Below, one piece after another: positions 22,526-56,522 of a stretch of DNA of 64,000 nucleotides; within the stretch, counting starts at the first letter, position 1, and the number at the start of each line of letters is the position of its first letter. A program made the translations under genes and the position numbers. Source of the stretch: Astropecten irregularis (Eukaryota > Echinodermata > Asteroidea > Paxillosida > Astropectinidae); NCBI GenBank assembly GCA_963971285.1, contig OZ020247.1, forward strand, positions 15,830,614 through 15,894,613. The letters run 5' to 3'. Under the pieces are notes generated by a model. It worked only from the letters and a program-made list of their open reading frames with translations. It was not told the origin of the DNA and searched no databases.

Positions 22526-22830
22526 TTTAAAGATAATATCATACTTTGATTTATATCAAAGAGATACAGATTCATTGGCAAAAAATATCAAGACAGATAC
22601 AGTAACAGTCATCTGTGAAAATTTCAGTCCCATACGGTGCCCACTTTTTGTGAAAACAGTGAAAAACAGACACAGTATTTCTTAAGTTTTTTCTTTTTTA
22701 AAAGATCAAAAAGATTTTCGGTCGTTGTTTTACTATGTCTGGATAAATATCTTCATACGATGTAAGTTATAAGTAAATCTGTGAACATTTCTGTTTTGGT
22801 TTTTTACCAAAGTATGGTACTCACCTTTAA
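22526..22830 (+). repeat. Family A element
   Basis: It starts TTAAAGATAATATCATAC and ends ACCAAAGTATGGTACTCACC then TTTAA. The interior CAGTCATCTGTGAAAATTTC and CCCATACGGTGCCCACTTTT is typical. Confidence 0.7.
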
Positions 22831-23302
22831 TCACATGATTCGGGGCAAGCATTTGCACATGAGCGATACCCATACACGAGAGTTAAACATCCCTCGAGGC
22901 CTCAGCACGTATAGCTCACGTTTAGGGTCGATTTTTGGTGAGATTTCTGCCTCTCGAGTCCGTGAGACCAAAATCTGTCCTGTTTGATTTTTTTTCGCCT
23001 CGCGAAATACATAAATATTTTAAAAGAAATACCACGTACAGCGACTTGAGCTACGTGCTGGGCCAAAAAAGGGATAACTGGCCAATGAAAGCGCACCGTA
23101 ACATTGTGATTTCCAAAATGGCGGCGCCCATCAACAACGTTGAGATAAGTCGGTCGATTTGTATAGCCGGACTATTCTTGTCTTGTTTGATGTGCGTTTT
23201 CCCGATTTTAGAAATTGGGATAGGCTATTCATCAGCTATACATCATTCTTCAGCAGTGGCGGATCTAGAGGGGGTAGGGGTAACTGTAAGTAACTATTAA
23301 AT

Positions 23303-23645
23303 TTAAAGGTAATATCATACTTTGGTTTTTGTCAAAGAAGTACAGATTCATGGGCAAAAATATCAAGGGAGATACAATAACAGTCATCTGTGAAATCTTT
23401 GTCCCATACGATGAAAAACGCCCACTGTCTTTGCACTGTTATTTTTTTATTTTTCAAAGATCAAAATTGTTTTTACGGGTTATTGGTTTTACTCCTGTCT
23501 GGATAAATACAGCATTTCAGGGCAGAGGGATTGTAACGGTATGTTTCTATCATCAGTCAGCTTTATAGCCTGTTTATAAGTTATAGGTAAATCTGTAAAT
23601 ATTTCTGTTTCGGTATGCTACCAAAGTATGATACTATACCTTTAA
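23303..23645 (+). repeat. Family A element
   Basis: TTAAAGGTAATATCATAC then TTTGG at the left, and CTACCAAAGTATGATACTAT then ACCTTTAA at the right. Immediately upstream, near 23255, is a lone CAGTGGCGGATCTAG hAT-like end. Confidence 0.75.
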
Positions 23646-23667
23646 CGAAACTGCTGTGTTGTGTACT

Positions 23668-25082
23668 CAGTGGCGTAGCTACGGGGGGGGGGCCTGGGGG
23701 GCACGTGCCCCCCACAAATTCTGCGTGCCCCCCCAGGTGCCCCCCACAAAAAATTGTGGGTAGGAAAAAAATTTAAGTGTTATCTGTAGGGTATGATAGA
23801 TATAAAGGAAATAAAAACAACTTAATAGCTTCTGCTGTTCCAAATGATACTTTTGACTTTCAGCAAATGTTCCCGAGTCCTTAAAACCCTCTAGTGAAGA
23901 AATCTGTGCAACATTTCAGTGTAAAAATACAATTTTCTTACGCGCTTACGGTTGCAAACAGCCCGTCTGTCATTTTGTCTGGTTTGACTAGTCTAGTTAG
24001 TCTGGTCCCCTGACACAAAAGAGTCCTCAAAATGACAGACGCAGGAACCAGACTATTATTCTTGTCTGCGGCCGTCCGTGCGGCCGTGAAAGTCGTGAAA
24101 AATCTTCGTTACCGTTTTTACCCCAAAATTTCCCTCAAAAATCAAAGCCCTGCCCTCTTTCCACACAATCAATCTTGCTAGTAATACTGAAGGGGACGCC
24201 GCAAAGGTATATTAGGATAACAAACTTTGCAAGAAGTTGTTTTATTTCCTTTAGGCCTATAGTTATCGTACCCTTCCAGAAGGGGGCATAAGGCTTACCA
24301 AAAAAAGGAGGAACTTAAAAGTAAATTTTGTGAAAAATCATGGATTATCACAGCTCACCCCACGAAATGGTAAGCTCCCCCAAAAATCCTACATGTAGCT
24401 ATGCCCTGTATACCTGTGTCTTGTGAACAAAGTTCTTTTAAAGTTCTCACCGCTCTCCCACTTGAGAGTGTTGGATTAAATAAAATAATGAAGTAATAAT
24501 ATAAATAAATGAATACATTTTTCAGAACAAATGCTTCCAAAATAAGGCTTAGATTGCACCAGGGCCCTTAGGCGGGCCCTGGAAGCTCAGGGGTTCTAGA
24601 TATTCTCTGGTGCAATCTGAGCCTTATTTTGGAAGCAATTGTTCCGATAAATGTATTCATTTATTTATATCATTACTTCATTATTTCTTTTTAATCCAAC
24701 ACTCTTGAGCGGGAGAAATTCACTCTGGGGACCAGACTATATAACTAGCAAAACCACACAAAATGGCAGATGGGCTGTTTTGAATTTTGCAACCGTAAGC
24801 GCGTAAGAAAATTGCATTTTTACACTGATATGTTGCACAGATTTCTTCACTGTAGGGTTTTAAGGACTCAGGAACATTTGCTGAAAGTAAAAAAATATTA
24901 TTTTGGAACAGTAGAAGCTGTTAAGTTGTTTTTATTTCCTTTATAGCTATCGTACCCTATACAGATAACGCTTAATTTTTTTTCTATACCCAAGATTTTT
25001 TGTGGGGGGGCACCCGGGGGGGCACGCCGAATTTGTGGGGGGGCACGTGCCCCCCCCAGGCCCCCCCGTAGCTACGCCGCTG
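23668..25082. mobile_element. Large foldback element (CAGTGGCGTAGCTAC ends)
   Basis: The left terminus CAGTGGCGTAGCTACGGGGG is mirrored by CCCCGTAGCTACGCCGCTG at the right. The arms pair for about 350 bp inward (for example AGCCCGTCTGTCATTTTG against CAAAATGGCAGATGGGCT), then again at 24433-24565 against 24575-24720 around a centre near 24570. The left arm carries about 415 extra bases (24016-24432) without a partner. The CAGTGGCG ends resemble hAT termini. No clear target-site duplication and no transposase frame. Confidence 0.7.
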
Positions 25083-25092
25083 CTGCTGACCC

Positions 25093-25172
25093 CAGCTAGC
25101 TCGGTGGCCTAGCAGGTAAGGCATCTGCACTAGTAAGCAGGAGGTCGTGGCTTCGAATCTCACCTGAGCAAG
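25093..25172 (+). repeat. tRNA-like repeat, Thr-type anticodon loop
   Basis: CTCGGTGGCCTAGCAGGTAA (A-box region), a CTGC/GCAG anticodon stem around ACTAGTAA, and a B-box-like GGCTTCGAATCTCACC, then TGAGCA closing against GCTC. The loop is 8 nt instead of 7 and the T stem mismatches, so a tRNA pseudogene or SINE head is more likely than a tRNA gene. It abuts the foldback element. Confidence 0.4.
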
Positions 25173-26142
25173 CATGTGATTTTTTTCTCACGTGCTCTCA
25201 CAAGCACTGAGTATACAGTGCTCATCCACGTCGGTAAAGGGCAAGCCTAATTTGCATATTAACAAAAATCATGCGCTGGCTCAGGTAGGATTCAGGTGGG
25301 ATTCGAACTCACGGAATAATTATTCAGTTTTCAAACTAGGTAAGTTTTTGTCTTTATCCTAATTTTTTCTCCTTTTAGAGAAACTGAGACCGAAATACAT
25401 GCCTGGTATAAGAGGTCACAGAACAGCACTGTGACCTTTGATAATTTGAGCTCAATCGGACATCTGAGTCACACGAAAATGCGAAAAACCGTAACTCAAT
25501 TTTTCTTATAAAAAACATAGAGAATGGTTTTGATCTTACCCCGAGGTTCAAAACTGTTTCATTCCTTGGAAATCAACTTATTTCAATTGTTTTATGCCTC
25601 AGCATCTGTTAATAAAAAGGCTGCTTTGATGATAGTTAGCAGGGTATGATAGTTAGCTCAGTCTTACTGCTAGCCATCATGGAAGCAACATTGCTTTTCT
25701 AGTGCCACATGTTCTCAAACTTATCATATTTGGGTTTTTAAACTCAGAGCAGCACATTGTATACCTCATCATGTGTATTCTACAATACTATCTCTGAACT
25801 CAACCCGAATATATTAGTGTGTTTATTGAGCCTTTGCACTCTAAAATATGACCGGAAATTTGCACACTTAATTAATATGGAATTCCATCTCTGTCATTTT
25901 ACCATTAATGACTTTAAACTCTTATTGAAGTCATTATACTATGCTGTACCCGCATAATGCACAATATTGCACATAATTCGAACGAACGCTCATATTTTAG
26001 CAGATGTATTTTAATGATATCTCCTTGATAATTATTCAAAGTCCATGTTTATCCCCCAATTCGTATATAATCTTTGTAACTAGTTGGCAGGAATATTTCG
26101 AATATGCATTTATGTCTTTACTTTGCATGCAAGCAATCTAAA

Positions 26143-26291
26143 GAGGGGTGTACACTGTCAACAATTTCGGTTACATTTTAGGTAACGTGTTGCCCAGCTA
26201 GGGCAACGCACCTGGGCAACATGACTTTGGGCCCTGTGTACACTAGCAACATTTGGCCAACATGATATCGAGATGTTGCTGAGATGTTGTT
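26143..26291. repeat. Family J MITE
   Basis: GGTGTACACTGTCAACAATT and GTTGCCCAGCTAGGGCAACG match the better-preserved copy at 34027-34186. The right end is decayed. Confidence 0.5.
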
Positions 26292-26621
26292 AAAATAATG
26301 AGCGGGAATGAGCATTATTTTGGATGGCTAATTTTCCAATTTAGTTGCAATGATCTTGCATTGCAGCTTTCTTTTTTGTTTTTTCCTTTTACTGATTGCA
26401 TGTGACGTGGAAAAACAGATGGCCAATTTTCGTTCGTCGAAATCAGGAGAAAAGCAAAACATTTCATTTCTATAAAAGTTGAATCTGCTTTTGAGGTAGG
26501 AAAACAAATTGAAAAGTGGGAAAATTTAATACATCCAGCGAAAACGTAAAATCTGCTTTTTTTGCTACTGCGAGAACAAAACATCAGATGTCCACTTTTT
26601 TCCTCTATAATGTAAATACAC

Positions 26622-26745
26622 TGCAACATTTCAGCTAGAAATATTCTAACAGTATTTTTCTACCAACACCATCTTCATACCCTGTAAGTTATACGTAAAT
26701 CGCTTCTGTTTGGCTATGTTATTATAAATCCTGTACTGTACCTTT
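26622..26745 (+). repeat. Family B right end
   Basis: ACATTTCAGCTAGAAATATT through CTTCATACCCTGTAAGTTAT and AAATCCTGTACTGTACCTTT. A decayed B interior precedes it at about 25400-25560. Confidence 0.5.
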
Positions 26746-27015
26746 AAGCATGGAGGAAGGAAGAGCCTTCCTCCATGCTTTAAGCTATAAGCTTACATTT
26801 CTCCGCACTGTTACATACTGAAGAATGTTTTCCATATCCTTGGAGCTGTTTGACTTTCTTCTTTAAAAAAAACACCGTATGTTTGCACAGAAAGTGTTAC
26901 TTTGAAGGCCATCAAAGCCTATAGCTCTATGGTTACAAGCGTTGTAGTTCAAGCCTACTCGCCATACAGAGCTGGCTGGTTCTGTTATTGTGTTTTTGCC
27001 GTGACCAGCATTATA

Positions 27016-27130
27016 GGGTCCGTCCGTAAAGTACGCTCACATGAAGGGGGAGGGGGGGGGGGGTGTTACCGGCGTATGTCATGCGTACGGGGGGGGGGGG
27101 GGGGGGTTCAGGTCAATGCGTACCGTACTC
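27016..27130 (+). repeat. Family K end, G-rich
   Basis: GGGTCCGTCCGTAAAGTACG then CTCACATGAAGGGGGAGGGG, then TCATGCGTACGGGGGG and CAATGCGTACCGTAC. Same plan as at 27608. Confidence 0.55.
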
Positions 27131-27607
27131 AAATAAAAAATATGCAGAGCCAAATCTCTTTTAAAATCTGTCTCTCTATGGTCGCCATTCACAACGTGGA
27201 TGACGACCAAACTGAGAGACAGAAGTTAAAAGAGAACTAGATCTACAGCCGTATGTGTGGGGCTAGCCTCCCCAGGACTGGGGGCAACAGCATGCAGTGC
27301 TAGAAGGGTTGGAAATACATCGAGGTCACTAAAACACGTCTCATTCCTAGCCCTATACATGATCCACAGGCGTCAGTGTCTGTGGGATGATCGGGGCTAT
27401 AGGTCAGTTGTGTCCAAACGATAAAAGAAGGTGGTGTCAAGTTTAGGGCATTCATGGGTTAGTCCCATTCAAGGCTAACCCCATGTCGGGGTTAGTCCCG
27501 AAGTAGTCAGGAAGTGCTGAAAAATTGTGTTCTCACGAGGACTTTTGTCATTCGGGAGTATTTCAGAAACCAACCCCTCGAACGTATAGTAAGTTCGTGG
27601 GGCTTTG

Positions 27608-28112
27608 GGGCCGTCCATAAAGTACGTACGCACGAAGGGGGAGGGGAGGGGGGGTTGTTACCGATGCGTACGCCATGCGTACGGGGGGGGGGTTCAGGCC
27701 AATGCGTACCGTACGCAAACGAAAAATTCGCATAGCATTATCGCGCGAAAAGAGAGGTAAAAAACGTGAAAAAAGAACCGGGATTGTTTTGTTTTCAATT
27801 CCTTTTTTTTTCTTATTCAACATAATAAAAAAATAGTAAAATCCATCTGAAAATGTATAAAAACCTGTTAAACTATATTAGTAATTCATTTCAGAATTTG
27901 AAAGTGACGTCCCAATAACGGTACCGGCCCGGATTACTGTGACATTTTAATTATGCTAAAGCAAGGGACCACGAGAAGTGAAACACCTAATGTGGATTGC
28001 GTATGCGTACAAGGGGGAGGGGGGGGACCACTGCGTACGCCATTCGTACAGAGGGGGAGTGGGGGGGTCAAAAAAGTTGGCATTTCGTGCGTACGTACTT
28101 TATGGACGGCCC
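27608..28112. mobile_element. Family K element with G-rich inverted ends
   Basis: GGGGCCGTCCATAAAGTACG then TACGCACGAA at the left is mirrored by TTCGTGCGTACGTACTTTAT then GGACGGCCCC at the right. Each end has a G-rich run and a CCATGCGTAC/CCATTCGTAC block. The roughly 270 bp between the ends have no reading frame of note. A non-autonomous DNA element is likely. Confidence 0.6.
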
Positions 28113-28573
28113 CTTTCCGTGCTGTTGTTTGCGTCGTGCGTGATTGGCTAGCCAGGCCCCATCCCACGTACCGACACGACGGTGGGGCGATTATACCATA
28201 CCAACCTAGATGTTCCTATAGCTCTCTATTCCCATAACCTAACTCAAAGTTCTATAGCTGCATACGATTGAGCATATCATACTAGCTATACCTATGGACA
28301 GATAAAGCATCATCTTGAATAAATTGGACTTGCTCACAGACCAAAACGGTGTAATAGCACGGCTGCACCAATTCTCATAAACAACAATTGCACATAAACC
28401 GAACCATAATAATATTGTCAGTGCATAGGATAATTATATGCACATTTCGCACACTCACGCAATGCGCACGGAGCAAAGTGGTAACCATTTCGTAATAGGA
28501 TTGTAGAGGACTACATCATATACAGTTGCCCAAATATTTACCCATCTTTAGACCAAAGGAAAGATATTATGCG

Positions 28574-51445
<22,872 letters not shown>

Positions 51446-51502
51446 CATTCAACAAGCAAACAGCGATTTTAATGTTACAAAGTCACATGAATTTATAACC
51501 AC

Positions 51503-51724
51503 TTAAAGGTAATATCATACTTTGGTTTCTGTCAAAGAAATACAGATCCATGGGCAAAAATATCAAGAAAGATACAGTAACAGTCATCTGTGAAAATTTC
51601 AGTCCCATACGGTGCCCATTTTTTAAAAGAAATTTTGGTCAATGGTTTTACTCTTTTTCAGGCAGAAAGATTTTAACTACCAAATTTCTATCGGTATGCT
51701 ACCAAAGTATGACAGTACCTTTAA
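51503..51724 (+). repeat. Family A element with internal deletion
   Basis: TTAAAGGTAATATCATAC then TTTGG at the left, and GCTACCAAAGTATGACAGTA then CCTTTAA at the right. The central 140 bp or so are missing. Lies just past the SLC18 stop codon and may be in its 3' UTR. Confidence 0.7.
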
Positions 51725-51779
51725 ATATACTAGTAAGGGAATTTGGACAGGAATATGACGGGTATTAATGGTCACTTCA

Positions 51780-51922
51780 GAGCCAGGAGGGCCTGACATG
51801 TTTCGATCCTGGCAGGATCTTTTTCAAAGAGCCAAAGACCGTTTAAAGATTTAGCCTAGTTTGAGAAAGAACCTGCTACGATAGTGCTAGGATCCAAACG
51901 TCAGACCCTCCTATTACTCTAA
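51780..51922. repeat. Foldback with GATCC hairpin motif
   Basis: AGAGCCAGGAGGGCCTGACA then TGTTTCGATCCTGGCAGGAT at the left is mirrored by GTGCTAGGATCCAAACGTCA then GACCCTCCTATTACTCT. Fragments of the same TTTCGATCCTAGCATG motif occur near 34892 and 38028. Confidence 0.5.
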
Positions 51923-52032
51923 AAAAATAATAATAATTCAAGTCATTAGTTTGGTTGATAAGCAGTTTGCTTGACTTTTATTGACTTGTTTTAGCCATAT
52001 CCCAATTATTTTGCTCTCCATTTGTAGTTATA

Positions 52033-52364
52033 AATTAATGCATAATACAGGATTGGTAAAAGGTGACAGAGCAGCTGCAGGTTGCTCATAATTTGATTTG
52101 TTATGGAATAAAAACAAACCTGTGAAATTTTCAGCTCATTATTATCATCAGAAACTGTAGAAAACAGTGCAAATATGAGTTTTGATCTCACCCCGACATC
52201 AATTTTTTCGGTCGTTGTTTAACTAAAATTTAGATAAATACAGCATTTCAGCCAGACATATTTTGACGGTATGTTTCTACCAGCACCATCTTTATATCCT
52301 GAAAGTTATACGTAAATGTTTGACCATTTCTGACCATGTTACCAATCCTGTAATGTACCTTTAA
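52033..52364 (+). repeat. Family B element
   Basis: ATGCATAATACAGGATTGGT at the left and TTACCAATCCTGTAATGTAC then CTTTAAG at the right. Closely related to 5414-5770. Confidence 0.7.
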
Positions 52365-52821
52365 GTTTCTTAACATGGCGTTATTTTCGTTATCTGACAT
52401 CACCAATACTAATCGTATTACTAATTATATTTGCACTCTTGTAAATCATAAAACATCATAGATATTTTAATAATATAATATTTAATAAATATAAAATAAT
52501 TTCTTAAACATTTTTGAAGCCATTGTTTGCATGTTGTTTATTTTCCTCTACCTTCACTGTGCACCTTTCCAAGCTTTTTTTGCCTGCAACGAAGAAACAT
52601 GTCCTAACTTACAACTAGACAATTTTTGTTACTGTCCTGAACTAACTTTCTATTGGTCATCACTAAGCTCATTTATCTTGGTTAAATCGGAACAAAAGAC
52701 ATAGAGCTAGGCCTATACAATACATTTGTTTGTATACTCTACGGTAAAAGCGTAGATATCGGAAAACTAAAACACAAGATGGGAAACGCGTGCGCGCGAG
52801 CCATTACTTGTGCCTTTCCAT

Positions 52822-53264
52822 AAAGGCGCCTTTCCATATGCGCGTTTTTTCATCCGCTGCGTATACGTTGCGTGTCCGTCGCGTTGCAAAAAAATCCATC
52901 ATTATAAAAAAACAAGCGACCCTTTCCATATGTGCGCGTGCGTTTGAAAAGGTCGTGTGTGTCTTTTTAATGGACAATTTTAACGCACACGCAACGTACA
53001 CGCAGCGTATACGCAGCGGATGAAAAAACGCACATATTGAAAGGCGCCTTTATGCGCGTTTTTTCATCCGCTGCGTATACGTTCCGTGTCCGTCGCGTTG
53101 CAAAAAAATTGATCATTATAAAAAAACAAGCGACCCTTTCCATATGTGCGCGTGCGTTTGAAAAGGTCGCGTGTGTCTTTTTAATGAGCAATTAACGCAC
53201 ACGCAACGTACACGCAGCGTATACGCAGCGGATGAAAAAACGCACATTATGGAAAGGCGCCTTA
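52822..53264. repeat. Family L: doubled palindromic CpG-rich element
   Basis: Two successive units (about 52822-53045 and 53040-53264). Each opens GCGTTTTTTCATCCGCTGCG then TATACGTT and closes with the inverse CGTATACGCAGCGGATGAAA, with TTCCATATGTGCGCGTGCGT inside. AAGGCGCCTT marks the start, the junction and the end. Confidence 0.7.
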
Positions 53265-53897
53265 AAACTTTCTTGCTATAGCTGCACATGGACCGTCGCT
53301 AAACTTCACGTGAATGAGGCGACGCGCGCGCAAGGGTAAAATGAAATAGACAACATCAAATTAGCAGAGTAAAAAGGCTAATGATGTTTTTACATCCATA
53401 TTAGTTTGCTCAATGTAAAATCATATACCGTGGAACTTGACAAGCCAATGCCAAAATTTACACACTATAATTATTAAAAATTTTAAGCCTCTTTCCCGAA
53501 CCAATGACAGCGCCCACACGAAATTCGCGTCTGGCGCGTTTTCCATCTAGTGTTTTCGATAGGTAAAAGCTGCGCGTCACATTGTGCGCTTTTTTACGCA
53601 GGTATATTATTTAGGCGCGCAGTTGATGCAAAAGGTCTATTGTTTCCCGCACAATGAGACTTGCTTGTAAAAATTGGCGCGAAACAGAATCGCTTGGAGA
53701 CCAAACAAGCTGAGGTGCGCGGGTCACGTCGGCCGAAGCTCATAATTCAGAATTCTCTCAAGCACCCATGACCATCGTGCGGCGTGGCTGAAGGAGTTTC
53801 ACAAGCCGGACAAAACTACTGCTGTGTAAACTGCTGAAGTATTCGAATTTTGCCCAGGACTCGGATTAACCTGGATGCAATTAGATAAAAATTTGAG

Positions 53898-55359
53898 ATG
53901 AGCACGAGGAAAATTGGAAGCCATCTGAATTTCGTTCACAACGACGAAATATGGTAAGACACGACATTTCGGCTTAATTTTAATAGCGTTTACCTCTAGG
54001 GTTAGCGTTGCGACCATCTAGTCCGAGTACTTTGAGTTTGAACCATCATCATAAAAGCCGCCTTTCGCCCGACCATGTCCAAATGTTTAAAAAAAGGGTC
54101 CAAGTTACTCGGACTGGGGACCATGAGGACCGTTTAAAACAACAAAATAATGGAAGGCCCCTACAGCCGACAAATTGGCTACTCTGGATTTTATCATACC
54201 GCTTTTACGACATGAAACAAATTCTGTCAAATCAGCAAATCTAAGGGTTACATTCCATGGTTTATCTTGACTTTATCAGCAGTAACAGTGGAAAACAGCG
54301 ACAAAACCGTTTTGTAATCTATTGTTACGCCAAATTGGTTACTCTTTTTCTTGATACATTGCCCTACATACAGCGTTTCAGGCAGAAACACTTCTGCATT
54401 ACCGTCTTTATAGGCTACCCTGTGATCTTATATGCGTATAAATCTGTGATCATTTCTGTTTTAGTTTTCTACCAATGTTGTATGCCCTAATTGCCCTTTA
54501 ATTCCTAAGCAGACTATTCATGAAAATTCCTTGGAGTCTAGACCTAAATCCAATTACCAGTCCTACAATAACGCCAAGATGAATCTCATTTTGGAAGTTG
54601 TTTTGAAGGGCACAGAATGGCATAGTGGGTGTGGCTTGTTTGACCATGCAGTGTTACCTCAGACCAAGACATGTAAAAAATGTCTTATGCAAATTGTAAA
54701 ATGCCACTGGCGAGTCTTGGTTCCGAGTCAATGGATATGAACGAATTTAAGAGTATTCTACAGTAATAGGCGAGGCTTTCCACTAGAAAATGGTGAGAAA
54801 TCATAAATATGTTATTTTTTTGCGCCGTAGGAAAGATCATGTACGCCACGAGCTGCAATCTGTGAGAAAGTGGCCCGAGCAATGGGGCCTTCTGACCCGT
54901 GAGTACGCCCGTCTCAACCGGCGGTTGATAGGCGAGCACGTCGCACCGGAGTACGGTGATTCTGCCTACCCGTCCCCCTGTCCTTCCTCAGTCGCCTCTC
55001 GGGGATCGACACCGGGGATGTCGTCCGCTCGACTGCCGTCCATCCCGAGCACCACGGGCAGACGGTCTGACGCGTCGACGGTCCTGACGAGGCCGACCGC
55101 GCCAGGTCCGCTCGCCACCACCGGGGCGTCGCCGGTATCTCGACTCCCGACAATAGTACCCAGTACCACCACCGGGGCAACCGCGGCACCTGCGGCCAGG
55201 GCCTTCCCCCTGACGACGGCTGCCGAGATAGGCTGGCGATCTGCCGGCTGCGGAGCAGGAGGCAACAGGCTGGAAATTTACGGGAGGTACGCACCGAATT
55301 CAAGGGGTCAACACGGAATACTCAAACTACTAAACTGGCCTCAACAAAGCATTATGTAA
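53898..55359 (+). CDS. CIMIP1: C20orf85/CIMIP1 homologue (LLC1 family)
   Basis: Two exons, 53898-53953 and 54831-55359, join in phase (TG|G, Trp19) to give 194 residues. The N-terminal MSTRKIGSHLNFVHNDEIW joins KDHVRHELQSVRKWPEQWG, matching the vertebrate pattern (NLV..DEIWK..., then WP..WGFL). The C-terminus IGWRSAGCGAGGNRLEIYGR then YAPNSRGQHGILKLLNWP matches the family's closing GWRS...LE...G..A...L.WP block. Human C20orf85, renamed ciliary microtubule inner protein 1, is about 137 residues and is linked to ciliated cells; the role here is by homology. The extra length is a Ser/Thr/Pro/Ala-rich, low-complexity segment (about residues 60-150) between the two conserved blocks, encoded by GC-rich sequence unlike its surroundings. 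The start is supported by the short first exon and its good GT donor (TG|GTAAGA). Confidence 0.85.
54270..54505 (+). repeat. Family B element, partial
   Basis: CAGTAACAGTGGAAAACAGC then GACAAAAC, ATTGTTACGCCAAATTGG and CTACCAATGTTGTATGCCCT. Lies in the intron of the CIMIP1-like gene. Confidence 0.5.
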
Positions 55360-55611
55360 CTAAACACATTTTATTTGAAACAACTTCTCCTTATTTTGTC
55401 TCAGTTACATCTGAAGGACCCTCCCCATCCCCATCCCCAAATTTAACAACTACTAATATTATTGCTTTATATAACACCGATAGTAATCCATTTGAGAGAA
55501 TAATATAACAGCATTATACTAACAAATTATTTTTAAACGGATAGCACAACATTGGTATATAAAAACAAAACAGCTGGAAGATTCACAGATTTACCCTTTC
55601 ATCCAGGAGCC

Positions 55612-55846
55612 AATTTGAAGGCCCCGCTTAGCACACAAAAATTGCTAAACATTAAATTTATTTCTTAATAAAAACAGGATTGACAGCCAAATTCCATGTG
55701 CTGTGTATCACTTGTGATTGTTCTTTGGCTATTGTTTGCTGACCATAAATATCAGATGGATTTTTTTAATGGTGGTTGGTTATTGGGCAAGACATTTTGT
55801 GCTAAGCATTTTTTTTGTGCTTAACAGCTCCCTGACATTGGTCCCA
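55612..55846. repeat. Family D MITE
   Basis: AATTTGAAGGCCCCGCTTAG then CACACAAAAATTGCTAAACA at the left, and TTGTGCTTAACAGCTCCCTG then ACATTGG at the right. The interior GATTGTTCTTTGGCTATTGT is shared with 37204. Confidence 0.65.
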
Positions 55847-55944
55847 ATATGACAACTGCTATGGTATTAACATTTCCTTGATTTACACATACAGTATTTG
55901 ATTAAGCAAAGGTTATGATATTACAGTTACCAAAATTATTTTAC

Positions 55945-56095
55945 ATGATTGAAAGGTGAACAAAGAAAAATTGACTGGAATGGGATTCGAACCGGCGACC
56001 TCATGAATACTGTACAGGCGCTCTACCAACTGAGCTATCCAGCTCTACGTTGGTGGTGTCCCTAATAGTCAATTATCTTTGCATAAAATTAGTTT
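55945..56095 (-). repeat. tRNA-derived SINE, antisense
   Basis: On the minus strand: GATAGCTCAGTTGGTAGAGC (A box), then GTCGCCGGTTCGAATCCC (B box), then TCAATTTTTCTTTGTTCACC and TTTCAATCATG (tail). It is the cleanest single copy of the head; the region 5' of the head (TTAGGGACACCACCAACGTA) is shared with 47185-47210. Confidence 0.6.
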
Positions 56096-56398
56096 ACGGT
56101 TGGGCAGGTCTTGATTGAGTCTGTACCAATTGAAGGCAAAAAAAGTGAATGATTTTCACAATTTTCTTCTTGACACATTAACACAGGTATGTTACTACAT
56201 GATTATGTGAGATCAGAGAAATGTATTATGCTATTCTTCGACCTTTACATATCATGTCTTTATTTCACTAACAGTTTCATGTTTCAAGTAATAGCTCACT
56301 CCCATATTGAAGCAGTGGCATTTTAACATTTTAACATTAATTGCAAAATATAACATCTTAAAAGTCCAAGTGATTTTATACACCTTATTTAAGCCAAA

Positions 56399-56522
56399 GG
56401 GAGACTTTTGAAGAACCGGTCTAAAGTCAACAGCGCAAGCGCATGCACGCGCGAAACAACGCACGCATGCTCACAATTGCGCAAGCATGGTTTGCGCGTG
56501 ACCGGTTCTCCAAAAATCTCCC
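56399..56522. repeat. Foldback rich in GCGCAAGC motifs
   Basis: GGGAGACTTTTGAAGAACCG then GTCTAAAG is mirrored by GACCGGTTCTCCAAAAATCT then CCC. The centre carries GCGCAAGCGCATGCACGCGC and ACGCACGCATGCTC. Confidence 0.6.

Larger units (their letters stand above)
17291..28573. other. Intergenic repeat-rich spacer between SLC5 and SLC18 genes
   Basis: I find no supportable exon in these 11.3 kb; the first part should include the SLC5 3' untranslated region. Contents are the family I, A/B, C, Q, F, E, G, R, J and K elements listed individually, the 1.4-kb foldback at 23668-25082 and a tRNA-like repeat at 25093. A weak inverted pair around GTGCACCCAAGTAAATA (about 17934) and TTTATTTACTTGGGTGCA (about 18384) may bound another old element. 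The remaining stretches show no recognisable signal. Confidence 0.6.
51446..53897. other. Spacer between SLC18 and the CIMIP1-like gene
   Basis: The first part should contain the SLC18 3' UTR; an AATAAA within the AT-rich stretch near 52487 is one possible polyadenylation site. Repeats present are family A (51503), a foldback (51780-51920), family B (52033) and the GC-rich family L block (52822-53264). From about 53490 to 53890 the sequence is richer in CpG and is the likely promoter and 5' UTR of the CIMIP1-like gene. Confidence 0.5.

Noticed and set aside
25093..25172. Functional tRNA-Thr gene
   Set aside because: The anticodon loop has eight bases and the T stem is imperfect; it sits at the edge of a repeat cluster.
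28526..28573. Upstream extension of SLC18 from position 28526
   Set aside because: The codon at 28526 is TTG and no in-frame ATG occurs between the TAG at 28496 and the ATG at 28574.
54966..55303. Antisense open frames opposite the CIMIP1-like exon 2
   Set aside because: Shadows of GC-rich coding sequence; the sense strand has the conserved blocks and matching splice phase.
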